This document shows, one piece after another, positions 46,354-55,825 of a stretch of DNA of 64,000 bases (within the stretch, counting starts at the first letter, position 1; each line of letters starts with the position of its first letter). Origin of the DNA: JAGLSB01 sp023135955 (GTDB lineage: Bacteria; Bacteroidota; Bacteroidia; Bacteroidales; GCA-2748055); assembly GCA_030673645.1 (NCBI GenBank), contig DAOVIO010000006.1, forward strand, positions 6,354 through 70,353. Reading direction: 5' to 3'. Below the pieces are notes generated by a model. It ran no database searches and had not been told where the DNA came from. It worked only from the letters and a program-made list of their open reading frames with translations. Both the position numbers and the translations under genes were made by a program.

Positions 46354-47850
46354 TTATTTTTGAACAGCAAACTTACCGGCATCTAACAATTCAGATGCAG
46401 CATTAACTCTGTACAAATAAATACCATTCTCCAAATCACTTATATTTAGGCTGAAAGCATGACGACCCTGCTCATAAGAGAAAGATTTAATTACCTGACC
46501 TGCCATATTAAAGATTCTTATTTCAAGTTCGTTAGTTTTTTCAGTGTTAATTCTCATATATAAATTATTCCTTGCAGGTACCGGATAAATTAAAACAGGA
46601 CTACTATTGATTCTGTCAACATCAAAACTTGTAGGGATTGAATTTGTCCACTGTGGACTACCTAACATTCCACCTGTTTTTGAAGCTGTTGCAGAAATAG
46701 CGTCAGCATTAATATTAAAAGTATAGCCACTTTCTCCAGGATTAACAAGGTCTGTGTCTGCATAATAATTAGGAACATCAACCAGATCTACTTCGCCATC
46801 ATTTTCATGATATACTGCAATATAATTCAATGGAGCTGGAGGTGCATTGTCAAAAGCCAGCTTTTCATGAATAAGATTGGTAGTATCTAATTGTCCGTTG
46901 GCTGCAAAGAGCATCATACTACTATCAAGAAAAGGTGCTTGAACTCTGGATCCGTTATTATTAATGGCATCAATTTGGCCTTGCTCATAATACAGATTAT
47001 TATTTGAGAAGTCGAAATGACGATCTGCATCAGAAATTTCATCGATTGTTCCCAAAGAATCATTTGTTAAGAATCCTGATGGGTCAAGTGGCTCCATTCC
47101 CTGCCAATTCATATTGTATAAAATGTTATTAGTGATTTTAGCTTTAAGTATTCCATCTAAGTCAAATCCTTCTCCTGCAACAAATACCGTATTATGATCA
47201 AAATGAAAATATTTAACATAAGCACCATCTGTTCTAAAAATCAGATCGCCATGATGTGAAATAGTAGTATTTTCAATCCAGATAGTATCTGTTTGATTTC
47301 CTCTTGTATCGACTACCCTGCCATTATTTGGACCGTTAACATTAAGAATGTTACGATATGTACAATTTGTAATGAACACTTTTGCTCCAGATGCATCCAG
47401 GCGTAGTGGACATTGTGCATCATAATCGTAAAAACAATCATGCAGTACAATTCTAAGATCTTCTATCCCAGCTCTTTGAACATTTTTTACAATATTTCCT
47501 ATATCATCTTTAGCGGTTATATATAAACTTTCAAGAGTAAGATCGCCTCCTATTGAAAATATCCGGTCAGACTCAGAGTTTTCATCTGCTGCAGGTTGAA
47601 GGATTGGACGAGGACCATCACCAGCCTCAGCACGGATATGTAATGGGTAGTTTGTTGAAATCCGACCATTCATGTAATAGATCCCACCTCTTCTTAGTTC
47701 ATAAATTACCGAGCTGGTATCAGCTTCAACTGCAGCATTTAAAGCACCAACGTTTACACCTTCATCTGGCTCTACAACCACAACAGGTAATTGGGCAAAT
47801 CCTGTGGAAAAGATTCCAAGAAAAAACAAAATAGTAAATAAGTTTTTCAT
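46354..47850 (-). CDS. Secreted beta-helix protein with type IX sorting domain
   Basis: A 498-residue protein with a Sec signal (to about residue 19, FSTGFAQ), a parallel beta-helix body (about 20-400, with runs such as LESLYITAKDDIGN, KVFITNCTYRN and IWIENTTISHHGD) and a C-terminal domain from about residue 415 (YPVPARNNLYMRI, then IFNMAGQVIKSF and ISDLENGIYLYRV) typical of type IX secretion cargo. The body resembles the DUF4957/DUF5123-type proteins that accompany pectin genes and may bind or cut the chain at the cell surface. No catalytic residues are recognised. It is co-directional with the receptor gene, 41 bp downstream. Confidence 0.85.
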   Translation of the reverse strand: MKNLFTILFFLGIFSTGFAQLPVVVVEPDEGVNVGALNAAVEADTSSVIYELRRGGIYYMNGRISTNYPLHIRAEAGDGPRPILQPAADENSESDRIFSIGGDLTLESLYITAKDDIGNIVKNVQRAGIEDLRIVLHDCFYDYDAQCPLRLDASGAKVFITNCTYRNILNVNGPNNGRVVDTRGNQTDTIWIENTTISHHGDLIFRTDGAYVKYFHFDHNTVFVAGEGFDLDGILKAKITNNILYNMNWQGMEPLDPSGFLTNDSLGTIDEISDADRHFDFSNNNLYYEQGQIDAINNNGSRVQAPFLDSSMMLFAANGQLDTTNLIHEKLAFDNAPPAPLNYIAVYHENDGEVDLVDVPNYYADTDLVNPGESGYTFNINADAISATASKTGGMLGSPQWTNSIPTSFDVDRINSSPVLIYPVPARNNLYMRINTEKTNELEIRIFNMAGQVIKSFSYEQGRHAFSLNISDLENGIYLYRVNAASELLDAGKFAVQK

Positions 47851-47891
47851 AATAATAGATTTAGTTAATAATTAGATTTGATAAAATACAT

Positions 47892-50822
47892 TTAGAAAAA
47901 TTTATATTTCAATCCAATGTTTGCACGCATCCCATAGTATTCTACGCTGCTATAATAGCCTGTAATTAACCGAGCGGTACGATCTGGTTGATTAAGAATA
48001 TTATTCAGGCTAACATTTATACTTAGTTTTTCGCTTAAATTTTGTTTAAGCTGAAAATCCCACTTATAAAATGCAAGTGTTGCCTCGGTATCTGAGCCGT
48101 CTATACGTCTTTGCTCATCAGTCAGAATTTGATCTGTATAAGTAAATGACAGTCGGGCAGAGAAACCTTTACGATCGTACCCCAGAGATACATTGGCAAG
48201 ATACCTTGCCTGAAATAGCATTCTGTCTACATATGCTGTATCAAAGTTTACAAAAATTCTTCTTGCTTCTCCAGGAAGACCATAATCAGGGTTTATCATC
48301 CTTTGTATTAAGGTCTCATTATAATAGGTTTCTGAGTCCATAAGAGTAAAGTTTCCACTGAATACTATACCATTAAAAGGCGCAGGCAGAAAATTCATAT
48401 TTGTCTGGATTTCTGTTTCAAATCCTTTAATAATTGTAAGGGCAGAATTGTTTGTCGGATAGCTCATAGAATAACCTGCATAACTATCTGGTATGCCAAA
48501 AGATTCAGGGGAAAGTGGTGTCCCGGGATTTAATCTTACAGTACGGTCATAAACAAAACCATCAATTATTTTATGGAAAAGTCCTATAGTATACAATCCG
48601 GCTTTAGGTGTATAGAATGAAAGAATGGCGTCCCAATTTTCTGATTTTACAGGTTCGAGATAGGTTCCTGAAAGCTTTATTGATAAAGAGCTGGGAGAGA
48701 TTTGCATTCGGGGAGCAAGGTCAGTATAATCTGGTCGTGACAGTGTATTGGTGTAAGCCAATCTGAGGTCAACCCAATCCCAAGGTTTTATTTTCAAATG
48801 AATTTGAGGCAGGAAGTGTGTATAACTATTGCTTGTAGTCGTATCCTCAATAATTTGATTTGCAATTTCGCTAAAATCATCATCAGGAATGGCATCTCCA
48901 ATGAATGCTGTGTATTCTAAAAAGGTTTTTTCCATTCTTACACCTGGAATAAAAGTTATTTTATCCCACATATAAAATTCAAACATCCCATAAGTAGCAA
49001 AAATCTCCTCATAACCTGTATAGTCATGTTTAACATGTCCCGAAAAAACAGTATCATAGTAACCCTTACCTACCAATTCATAAAAATCATTAGTAAGATC
49101 TCTTTGCATAACATAACTTAAGTCCATAACAGGATAATCACCATTTAAGAATTCTTCAGTTTCATAGCTATCGTCTAAGAAACTTGTAATTCCAATTAGA
49201 TTCATATGGGCAGATGGTTCCAGTCCGGGCATAAGACTTTCCACGTAAGCTGTCTCCGGAGCACCATCAAAGCGAATCTGATAAGATTTTGTATCTCTTG
49301 TTTTATTTTTTACTCTAAATTTTGTCCCTGTCTTGAAACTCCCCCTAATGGATTTACCAATTTGAAAAGGGATTTCCCAATTCAACCAGGCATTAGTTTC
49401 ATTTTCAGGTGTTTCAAAACTTGAGAAAGTACCATCATATAAATAAATCTCATCTACTTGCTCATCTACGTATTGGTCAGTTAATATTTCCTCAGGTGGC
49501 AAAGTATTAAAAACATCTGTGTTTTCTAAATATGCAGATAACTGCCTGAAAACCATATGATGATTATATGGTTGTTTCTGCATAGAACTTGATTGACCGA
49601 TTCCCCAGTCTAATTTTGTTCCTAACAGATTATGTTTTCCCTCAATAGCATTAGAAAATATAAGACCTGTCTGATCAACTTCCCTTTGTTTAAACTCAAG
49701 GTAATTTGAATTCAGATCATAATTCTTCTCACGTATGAAATAGTCTCTGTTTAATGCGCTAAAGAAAGTAGAAGTTTTAATAAGGGAATTCTTAAATTTA
49801 TAATCCAGAAAGATACTTCCGTTATATCTGCCTCGTTGTTCAATTACCGATTTCAGATCTTCCTCTCCTATCCATGGTTTAATGAATGTTTCACCTGCTG
49901 CGGTATCAACTATGCCACTGACTTCATAATCGACTTCCCATTGGTCGGAGCTTCTGTCATAGGATTCCGCGCTTGCAGAGAAAAGCATCCCTAGTTTATT
50001 ATCAAAAAACCTGTTACTAAAGAATAAATTAGCTTTATAGTGACCAATTGTGTTTGTTTGTCCGCTGTACCCTGTCTGTAAATTAACATTTAATTTCTTC
50101 CCAGGTGCCGCCTCCTTTAAAACCAGATTAACATTCCCTCCCAATCCATCAGCATCCTTATCAGCTGTATTTGCCTTCATTACTTCAATACCGCTAATTA
50201 TATCGGCAGAAACCAGGTTAAGATCTGTGCTTCGATCATCCAAGTCTGTTGAGGGAGCCATAAGCCCATTTATTGATACTGTATTATATTTAGGTTCAAA
50301 TCCTCTAATGATTACTTTCTGACCTTCTCCCCCATCTCTTTGAACAGTAATTCCAGGTAACCTCCCAATTGCTTCAGCAGCATTAATATCAGGTAATTCT
50401 TGTAGTTTTTCAGAAGAGATTACATTAATAATTGCATTTGAACTTAATTGTTGATTTATAGCAGCTATTTGTCCTCTGGCTTGTGCCGTAATAATAACTT
50501 CTTCTCCCTGAAAAACCTGTGGAGTAAGTTCGACCTCCATATATGGAGATTCATTCTTTTTAATTAAAATTTCTCTTGTTTCCAATGCGAAACCCAGGAA
50601 ATAAAATTCAATTTTTTGATTTCCTTCCGGGATTCCAAGCAAATCAAAATTTCCATTTAAATCGGTTATAGTACCAATTGTCGTACCACTTACTCTTATT
50701 GAAGCACCGGGTAACCACTCTCCTGAATTAGCATCTTTTACTGTTCCAGATATGGAGCCGCTTTGAGCAACTAATAGAGAACTAAATGAAATAAATAATA
50801 TGACAAATAAATTTTTCTTCAT
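47892..50822 (-). CDS. TonB-dependent outer-membrane receptor
   Basis: A 976-residue receptor. Signal peptide (to about 20, LLVAQSG), carboxypeptidase-regulatory-like domain (about 21-105), plug domain (about 115-235, with QRDGGEGQKVIIRGF and ADGLGGNVNLVLKEA) and a 22-strand barrel ending in the aromatic IGLKYKFF. The plug wording and size place it in the TonB-Xanth-Caul-like group rather than among SusC proteins. No susD gene follows; its partner appears to be the type-IX-sorted beta-helix protein. It probably imports oligogalacturonide-type sugars, which is inferred from the neighbours. It follows the regulator gene on the same strand after 237 bp. Confidence 0.92.
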   Translation of the reverse strand: MKKNLFVILFISFSSLLVAQSGSISGTVKDANSGEWLPGASIRVSGTTIGTITDLNGNFDLLGIPEGNQKIEFYFLGFALETREILIKKNESPYMEVELTPQVFQGEEVIITAQARGQIAAINQQLSSNAIINVISSEKLQELPDINAAEAIGRLPGITVQRDGGEGQKVIIRGFEPKYNTVSINGLMAPSTDLDDRSTDLNLVSADIISGIEVMKANTADKDADGLGGNVNLVLKEAAPGKKLNVNLQTGYSGQTNTIGHYKANLFFSNRFFDNKLGMLFSASAESYDRSSDQWEVDYEVSGIVDTAAGETFIKPWIGEEDLKSVIEQRGRYNGSIFLDYKFKNSLIKTSTFFSALNRDYFIREKNYDLNSNYLEFKQREVDQTGLIFSNAIEGKHNLLGTKLDWGIGQSSSMQKQPYNHHMVFRQLSAYLENTDVFNTLPPEEILTDQYVDEQVDEIYLYDGTFSSFETPENETNAWLNWEIPFQIGKSIRGSFKTGTKFRVKNKTRDTKSYQIRFDGAPETAYVESLMPGLEPSAHMNLIGITSFLDDSYETEEFLNGDYPVMDLSYVMQRDLTNDFYELVGKGYYDTVFSGHVKHDYTGYEEIFATYGMFEFYMWDKITFIPGVRMEKTFLEYTAFIGDAIPDDDFSEIANQIIEDTTTSNSYTHFLPQIHLKIKPWDWVDLRLAYTNTLSRPDYTDLAPRMQISPSSLSIKLSGTYLEPVKSENWDAILSFYTPKAGLYTIGLFHKIIDGFVYDRTVRLNPGTPLSPESFGIPDSYAGYSMSYPTNNSALTIIKGFETEIQTNMNFLPAPFNGIVFSGNFTLMDSETYYNETLIQRMINPDYGLPGEARRIFVNFDTAYVDRMLFQARYLANVSLGYDRKGFSARLSFTYTDQILTDEQRRIDGSDTEATLAFYKWDFQLKQNLSEKLSINVSLNNILNQPDRTARLITGYYSSVEYYGMRANIGLKYKFF

Positions 50823-50886
50823 CTTTTTGAAACTTATGAATAAATGATCTAAATAAAATTAACAACTAAATCAATTAAAATCAAGT

Positions 50887-50900
50887 TATAACATGTTATA
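50887..50900. promoter_or_regulatory. Perfect 14-bp palindrome upstream of the TonB receptor gene
   Basis: TATAACATGTTATA is its own inverse complement and lies 65 bp before the receptor ATG. A second ACATGT occurs at 50902-50907. A dimeric regulator site is possible; the binding protein is not known. Confidence 0.45.
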
Positions 50901-50963
50901 TACATGTAAGGCTTTTTTGTAATACTCTTAATACGAGATGATTATAATCAACACCGAATAGGG

Positions 50964-50995
50964 CAAATAAGAAATAATGATTGTCAAATAAGAAA
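50964..50995. promoter_or_regulatory. Two direct repeats 21 bp apart, candidate operator
   Basis: CAAATAAGAAA occurs at 50964-50974 and again at 50985-50995, a step of 21 bp or two helical turns. This fits tandem binding of a winged-helix protein, and the adjacent regulator gene encodes one. The site is 142-173 bp before the receptor start. The binding is inference. Confidence 0.5.
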
Positions 50996-51059
50996 ATATA
51001 GCCCAAATTTTCAGGATTCAGATAGCTTGTAGATCAGCTTTTTAGAAAGTTTAAGGAGA

Positions 51060-52286
51060 TTACTGTTCCGGAATTTCAAAAGGGGAGGGATTATCCAAAT
51101 AGTTTATTTGCAATAAATCGATTTTAACTGTATTTCTGTGTAATCCCTGTGTCATAAAGCAAGCTTCGAAGTAATTAGTACTTACAGGCTTCTTAAAATA
51201 TTTATTTTCAAACTCTGTCAAAGTTTCAAGATTAGTTAGTTTTTCAATCGTTGAAATTAACCCAATATCTCTTGAGCTAATGAAAAATAACATCTGACTA
51301 TCATCGTCTGTGGCAGCAATTTTTGTTATGACTGAGTAATCAGATTCATAAGCATTATCGACCGAAGAAACCGAAGAATAGTAATGATGAAGGGAGTCCG
51401 AAACAATATTATAAAACTGAAGCTCATTAGGATAAATAAAAAATTCAAAATTTGATCTTTTCAATAGGCCCTTTAGCATACCAAGAGATTTAAAGGATCC
51501 AATATAAATGATATTGTTTCCTGATAAATCCTGCCAATTAAAGTCGGAGGCCAGGATAATTTTGAAATCCTTCCCGGAATTATAAAACATCCTGGAAATA
51601 AAACGAATAGCAATAGGGGAAAATTTTCCAAGAGAGGTTAGTTTTGAGTCGCATATATTATCTTTTTTATCTGGGTTCTCCATTAAAAAAGTATCCATAT
51701 CAAAATGTGAATTAATTCTTGAATCTCTTATAGAACGATACCTGTCAGGATAAGTATTATCTTTCATCAGATAATAATCACCTATGACAATTAACACCGG
51801 CCGCTCATTATCCAGGATATTTTTCCAAATATGATTTGAATAATTACTATTTATAATAGTAGTAGTATTAGTAAAATATTTAAGATAAATAATGTTTGAT
51901 GCTATAATTATCAGAAGTATAGTGATCCCAATAAGTATAGTTCGTTTTTTGATTACGTTTTTCTTCTCTTTTACTTTTTGAAATTCAACTTTGTACCTAC
52001 CTTTTGGAATAATAATCTTGATCTTATCCTCTTTGCCTTCATTTGCATAATAACTATCAAGTTTTTTTCTCAGATTATGTATGTAAACACGAATATTTGA
52101 TTCAGAGGCAGAATCTGATTTGACATCAATTTCAAATACTTCAAATGCAATAGTAATTTCCTTAGGAATATTTCCCTCAATCGTAGATTCAACAAGATAT
52201 CTTAAAAGCTTCTGATACTTTTCAGATCCTGAAAACTCCTGACTTGAGAGTACTTTTTCAAGTAATTCTTTTTGAAATTGAAGCAT
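51060..52286 (-). CDS. Membrane-anchored winged-helix regulator of the polyuronate cluster
   Basis: A 408-residue one-component regulator. Residues 5-105 form a winged-helix-like domain with EITIAFEVFEID, SNIRVYIHNLRKKLDSYY and IIIPKGRYKVEF, a pattern I know from large families of membrane regulators in Acidobacteria. One membrane helix is at about 115-137. The remaining extracytoplasmic part includes ERPVLIVIGDYYL and NIIYIGSFKS, also shared with those proteins. It is the first gene of the cluster and lies upstream of the TonB receptor, so control of that gene is likely but inferred. It is not a SusR or hybrid two-component type. Confidence 0.8.
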   Translation of the reverse strand: MLQFQKELLEKVLSSQEFSGSEKYQKLLRYLVESTIEGNIPKEITIAFEVFEIDVKSDSASESNIRVYIHNLRKKLDSYYANEGKEDKIKIIIPKGRYKVEFQKVKEKKNVIKKRTILIGITILLIIIASNIIYLKYFTNTTTIINSNYSNHIWKNILDNERPVLIVIGDYYLMKDNTYPDRYRSIRDSRINSHFDMDTFLMENPDKKDNICDSKLTSLGKFSPIAIRFISRMFYNSGKDFKIILASDFNWQDLSGNNIIYIGSFKSLGMLKGLLKRSNFEFFIYPNELQFYNIVSDSLHHYYSSVSSVDNAYESDYSVITKIAATDDDSQMLFFISSRDIGLISTIEKLTNLETLTEFENKYFKKPVSTNYFEACFMTQGLHRNTVKIDLLQINYLDNPSPFEIPEQ

Positions 52287-52427
52287 TATTTCTTTTAATT
52301 AACTTTCAAAGGTACCAAGTTAGAATTTTTAATTCAATTTGGAGAAAAATAAATAGCTAAACTAATAACTATGGGATTAAAGCTTAGATTTAAACAGGTG
52401 GATGATAATGGAAATTGGAATTCCCAC

Positions 52428-53645
52428 CTATGCTGCCTTCAGACGTTTCAGATTTGTTTTTTCCAGTCTCTGGCGGGCATATTCTTCCGAAATCATAATC
52501 TCTTTGGTATCTGTTGAAGGCATTTCGAACATTGCATCCATCATAATAGCTTCACATATGGATCTTAGTCCACGAGCACCAAGCTTAAATTCAATGGCTT
52601 TTTCAACAACATAATTCAGTGCTTTCTCCTCCCACTCAAGCTCAATGCCATCAATCTTGAATAACTTTTGATATTGCTTAACAATGGCATTCTTAGGCTC
52701 CGTAAGAATCCTTCTAAGAGCTTCTTCTTCCAAAGGATTCATGTATGTAAGAATAGGTAAGCGGCCTATTATTTCAGGTATGAGCCCAAAAGCTTTCAGA
52801 TCCATTGGGGCAATATATTGCAATAGATTTTCTCTGTCAATTTTATCCTGAGCTTTGGATGCTCTGTACCCCATCGTCTTAGTATTTAAGCGATTGGCTA
52901 TTTTCTTATCAATTCCATCAAAAGCTCCACCACAAATAAAGAGAATGTTTTTGGTATCAACCGGGATCATTTTCTGATCGGGGTGCTTTCTTCCACCTTG
53001 AGGAGGAACATTAACAATAGCTCCTTCGAGTAATTTAAGCAAGCCCTGTTGAACACCTTCTCCGGAAACATCTCGAGTAATAGAAGGATTATCACCTTTC
53101 CTTGCAATTTTGTCGATTTCATCAATAAATACGATTCCTTTTTCTGCGGCCTCCACATTATAATCTGCCACCTGAAGCAAACGCGTTAGAATACTCTCAA
53201 TATCTTCGCCGACATAACCGGCCTCTGTTAGAACAGTAGCATCAACGATAGTAAAAGGTACATGTAACATTTTGGCAATTGTCCGGGCCAGAAGAGTTTT
53301 TCCAGTTCCGGTTTCACCAACAAGAACAATATTTGATTTCTCTATTTCAACCTCATCGGTCTCTCTGGAAGGCTGCAAAAGCCTTTTATAATGATTATAT
53401 ACAGCAACAGAAATGTATTTCTTGGCCTCATCCTGGCCAATTACATATTCATCTAAAAATTCTTTGATTTCTCTGGGTTTCAGAAGACGGAGCTGACTTA
53501 CATCAAAGTCACCTTTTTTTCCAAGTTCTTCCTGTACAATACTGTATGCCTGCTCAATACAACGATCGCAAATATGTCCGGAAATACCTGCGATTAACAG
53601 GTTGGTATCCTTTTTTTCCCTACCGCAAAATGAGCACCTGTCCAT
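52428..53645 (-). CDS. clpX: ATP-dependent unfoldase ClpX
   Basis: AAA+ unfoldase that feeds substrates to ClpP. The 405 residues include the N-terminal zinc domain (CSFCG and CDRC near 4-32), Walker A GETGTGKT, the pore loop GYVGEDIESIL, Walker B VFIDEIDKIARK and the sensor-2 region GARGLRSI. The length is normal. It lies seven bases from clpP, on the same strand in the usual tig-clpP-clpX order. The 141 bp between it and the regulator gene contain no clear terminator. Confidence 0.97.
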   Translation of the reverse strand: MDRCSFCGREKKDTNLLIAGISGHICDRCIEQAYSIVQEELGKKGDFDVSQLRLLKPREIKEFLDEYVIGQDEAKKYISVAVYNHYKRLLQPSRETDEVEIEKSNIVLVGETGTGKTLLARTIAKMLHVPFTIVDATVLTEAGYVGEDIESILTRLLQVADYNVEAAEKGIVFIDEIDKIARKGDNPSITRDVSGEGVQQGLLKLLEGAIVNVPPQGGRKHPDQKMIPVDTKNILFICGGAFDGIDKKIANRLNTKTMGYRASKAQDKIDRENLLQYIAPMDLKAFGLIPEIIGRLPILTYMNPLEEEALRRILTEPKNAIVKQYQKLFKIDGIELEWEEKALNYVVEKAIEFKLGARGLRSICEAIMMDAMFEMPSTDTKEIMISEEYARQRLEKTNLKRLKAA

Positions 53646-53651
53646 GATCTT

Positions 53652-54329
53652 TTATTTTTTGCTATTGCGTAACAATATTTCATCAATCATACCGTAAGTT
53701 TTTGCTTCTTCAGAAGTCATCCAAAAATCTCTGTCTCCATCTTTTTCAACCTGTTTCAGGTTTTTACCAGAATGTTTTGCAATAATTTCGTATAATTCCT
53801 TTTTGAGTTTAACAATCTCTCTGGTAGTAATTTCAATGTCGGAAGCCTGTCCTTGTGTACCCCCCATAGGCTGATGTATCATTACCCTTGAATGTGACAA
53901 TGCTGATCTTTTACCCGGAGCACCGGCAGAAAGCAAAACAGCGCCCATTGAGGCAGCCATTCCCGTACAAATAGTAGCAATATCCGATGTAATATATTGC
54001 ATCGTATCATATATTCCCAAACCCGCATGCACTCCACCACCAGGTGTATTAAAATATATCTGAATATCTTTTGATGGGTCTGAAGATTCAAGAAATAACA
54101 ATTGAGCCTGAATAATATTAGCAACATAATCGTCGATTGGAGTCCCAAGGAAGATAATTCTATCCATCATTAACCTGGAGAAAACATCCATAGACGCAAT
54201 ATTCAACTGGCGTTCTTCAATAATTGTGGGGGATATATAATTCCCGTAAACAGAAAGGTATTTATCTAGATTTAAGGAACTTATACCTTTATGCTTAGTC
54301 GCATATTTTCTGAATTCATCTTGATTCAT
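53652..54329 (-). CDS. clpP: ATP-dependent protease subunit ClpP
   Basis: Serine peptidase that forms the double-heptamer chamber. The catalytic triad is S127 (MAASMG), H152 (MIHQP) and D201 (RDFWM), with the spacing of E. coli ClpP. The 225-residue length includes a slightly long N-terminus of about 35 residues before the processed core. It is transcribed with tig upstream (68 bp) and clpX downstream. Confidence 0.97.
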   Translation of the reverse strand: MNQDEFRKYATKHKGISSLNLDKYLSVYGNYISPTIIEERQLNIASMDVFSRLMMDRIIFLGTPIDDYVANIIQAQLLFLESSDPSKDIQIYFNTPGGGVHAGLGIYDTMQYITSDIATICTGMAASMGAVLLSAGAPGKRSALSHSRVMIHQPMGGTQGQASDIEITTREIVKLKKELYEIIAKHSGKNLKQVEKDGDRDFWMTSEEAKTYGMIDEILLRNSKK

Positions 54330-54397
54330 ATTCTTATTTTATTGAGTAAAAAAAATAAATCCTGTAAGATTATTAAGTTCTTTAAATTACGAAATTT

Positions 54398-55738
54398 TTA
54401 CTTATCAGCTTCAAAAAGTTTGCGGAACTTATCCATTGTAATATTTTTCTTATCCAGCTTAACTTTTTCCTTTATAAAGGCAATTATTTTATCATCGAAT
54501 TTTTGCTCACGTAATCGTCTTGCTTCTTCCGGTTTTTCTAATTGCTCTTTGGCATAATTTTCAATATGCTCATCTGGAATATTGGTTAAACCGTACTGGA
54601 GGAACTGATTCCTGGACAAAATAAAGGCATATTCAAAAAGCTCTTCTTCGCTAACGCTTATTTCATGTGCCGCTACTAATTTATTTTTCACCAACTGCCA
54701 GCGGAACTCATCCTCATAATTTTTAAAATCTTCATCAATACTTTCGGCAGACATTTTTTCATTTGCAGCAACTATCCATCTTTTCAAGAATTCTACAGGA
54801 AGTTCAATGTTTGCTTTCTTAATTATATAGTCTTTAGCATCGATAGCAAATTTATAATTTGATTCTCGCTCATAATTCATTTTCAGTTCTTCGATCACTT
54901 TGGCTTTAAACTCTTCCTCAGATTTTACGATACCCACACCATAAACTTTGTCAAATAACTCCTGATTAACTTCATGCTTTTCAAATTTAAGCACTTCCAT
55001 TATTTCGATCTCAAAATTATCAGAAACATCTTGCACCTGATCTTTTTCAATTTTTAACATAGCTGCTAATTCAGTATCGTTTGGAAAGGACTTTTTTATG
55101 TCAAAAATCACTTTATCTCCAACTTTTTTACCTGCAAACAGTTTCTTCTGTTTCTCATCTTTCATCATATCGAGTGACATACTAGCCTCTTCAACAATTA
55201 CTCCATCCTCTATATCCTCCTTCAAATTTCCTTTTATTAATTCGTCGTTAGAAGCTTTCTCAACAGGTTTTAGCTCCCCAAATTTCTTAGCAACCTCATT
55301 AACCGACTCCTCAACTACCTTATCGTCAACTTTAATGGTATAGAAGAGAATCTTATCTTTTTCTGTTACGTCAGAATTAAACTCCGGAGATATTCCTAAA
55401 TCAAACTTGAAGCTGTATTCTTTATCTTTATCAAAATCTGGAATATTCGCATCATCTTCATTAGGCATTGGCTCGCCTAAGATTTGTATTTTCTCATTAC
55501 GTATGAAATTCATCAGATTTTCAGAAACCAGCTTATTAATTTCCTCAATAAGAACAGGCTTATAGTACATTTTCTTAATCATTCCGGCGGGAACTTTTCC
55601 TGGACGAAATCCCTTAATGCTTGCCGTTTTTCTATAATCATTAAGGACTTTATCAACTTTATCCTGATAATCCACTTCTTCAATTTTTACAGTCACTACT
55701 GCATTCAGATCATCTACTAATTCTTTTGTAATGTTCAT
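54398..55738 (-). CDS. tig: Trigger factor chaperone
   Basis: Ribosome-associated chaperone. The 446 residues carry the N-terminal ribosome-binding domain with KGFRPGKVPAGMI (the GFRxGxxP signature), a central FKBP-like region that lacks the clear active-site motif of prolyl isomerases, as in other Bacteroidota, and a long helical C-terminal chaperone domain. It heads the tig-clpP-clpX row. A hairpin that ends the tRNA transcript lies about 30 bp upstream of its start. Confidence 0.94.
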   Translation of the reverse strand: MNITKELVDDLNAVVTVKIEEVDYQDKVDKVLNDYRKTASIKGFRPGKVPAGMIKKMYYKPVLIEEINKLVSENLMNFIRNEKIQILGEPMPNEDDANIPDFDKDKEYSFKFDLGISPEFNSDVTEKDKILFYTIKVDDKVVEESVNEVAKKFGELKPVEKASNDELIKGNLKEDIEDGVIVEEASMSLDMMKDEKQKKLFAGKKVGDKVIFDIKKSFPNDTELAAMLKIEKDQVQDVSDNFEIEIMEVLKFEKHEVNQELFDKVYGVGIVKSEEEFKAKVIEELKMNYERESNYKFAIDAKDYIIKKANIELPVEFLKRWIVAANEKMSAESIDEDFKNYEDEFRWQLVKNKLVAAHEISVSEEELFEYAFILSRNQFLQYGLTNIPDEHIENYAKEQLEKPEEARRLREQKFDDKIIAFIKEKVKLDKKNITMDKFRKLFEADK

Positions 55739-55768
55739 TATTGAGTTATTTAATACTGTTATAAGTTT

Positions 55769-55817
55769 GAAAACCGCCGTTCAATAAGTGGTTATATCAC
55801 TTATTGACAGCGGTTTT
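55769..55817 (-). terminator. Intrinsic terminator after tRNA-Leu
   Basis: A long stem (AAAACCGC, one bulge, TCAATAAGTG / CACTTATTGA, GCGGTTTT) with a short loop at about 55791-55797 lies nine bases past the tRNA 3' end and is followed by T residues on the minus strand. Confidence 0.75.
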
Positions 55818-55825
55818 AAGCTTTG

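Noticed and set aside
47892..50822. SusC assignment for the TonB receptor
   Set aside because: No susD follows, and the plug features fit the TonB-Xanth-Caul-like group better.
52287..52427. Terminator after clpX
   Set aside because: AGGTGG/CCACCT can pair, but the loop is long and no T-run follows.
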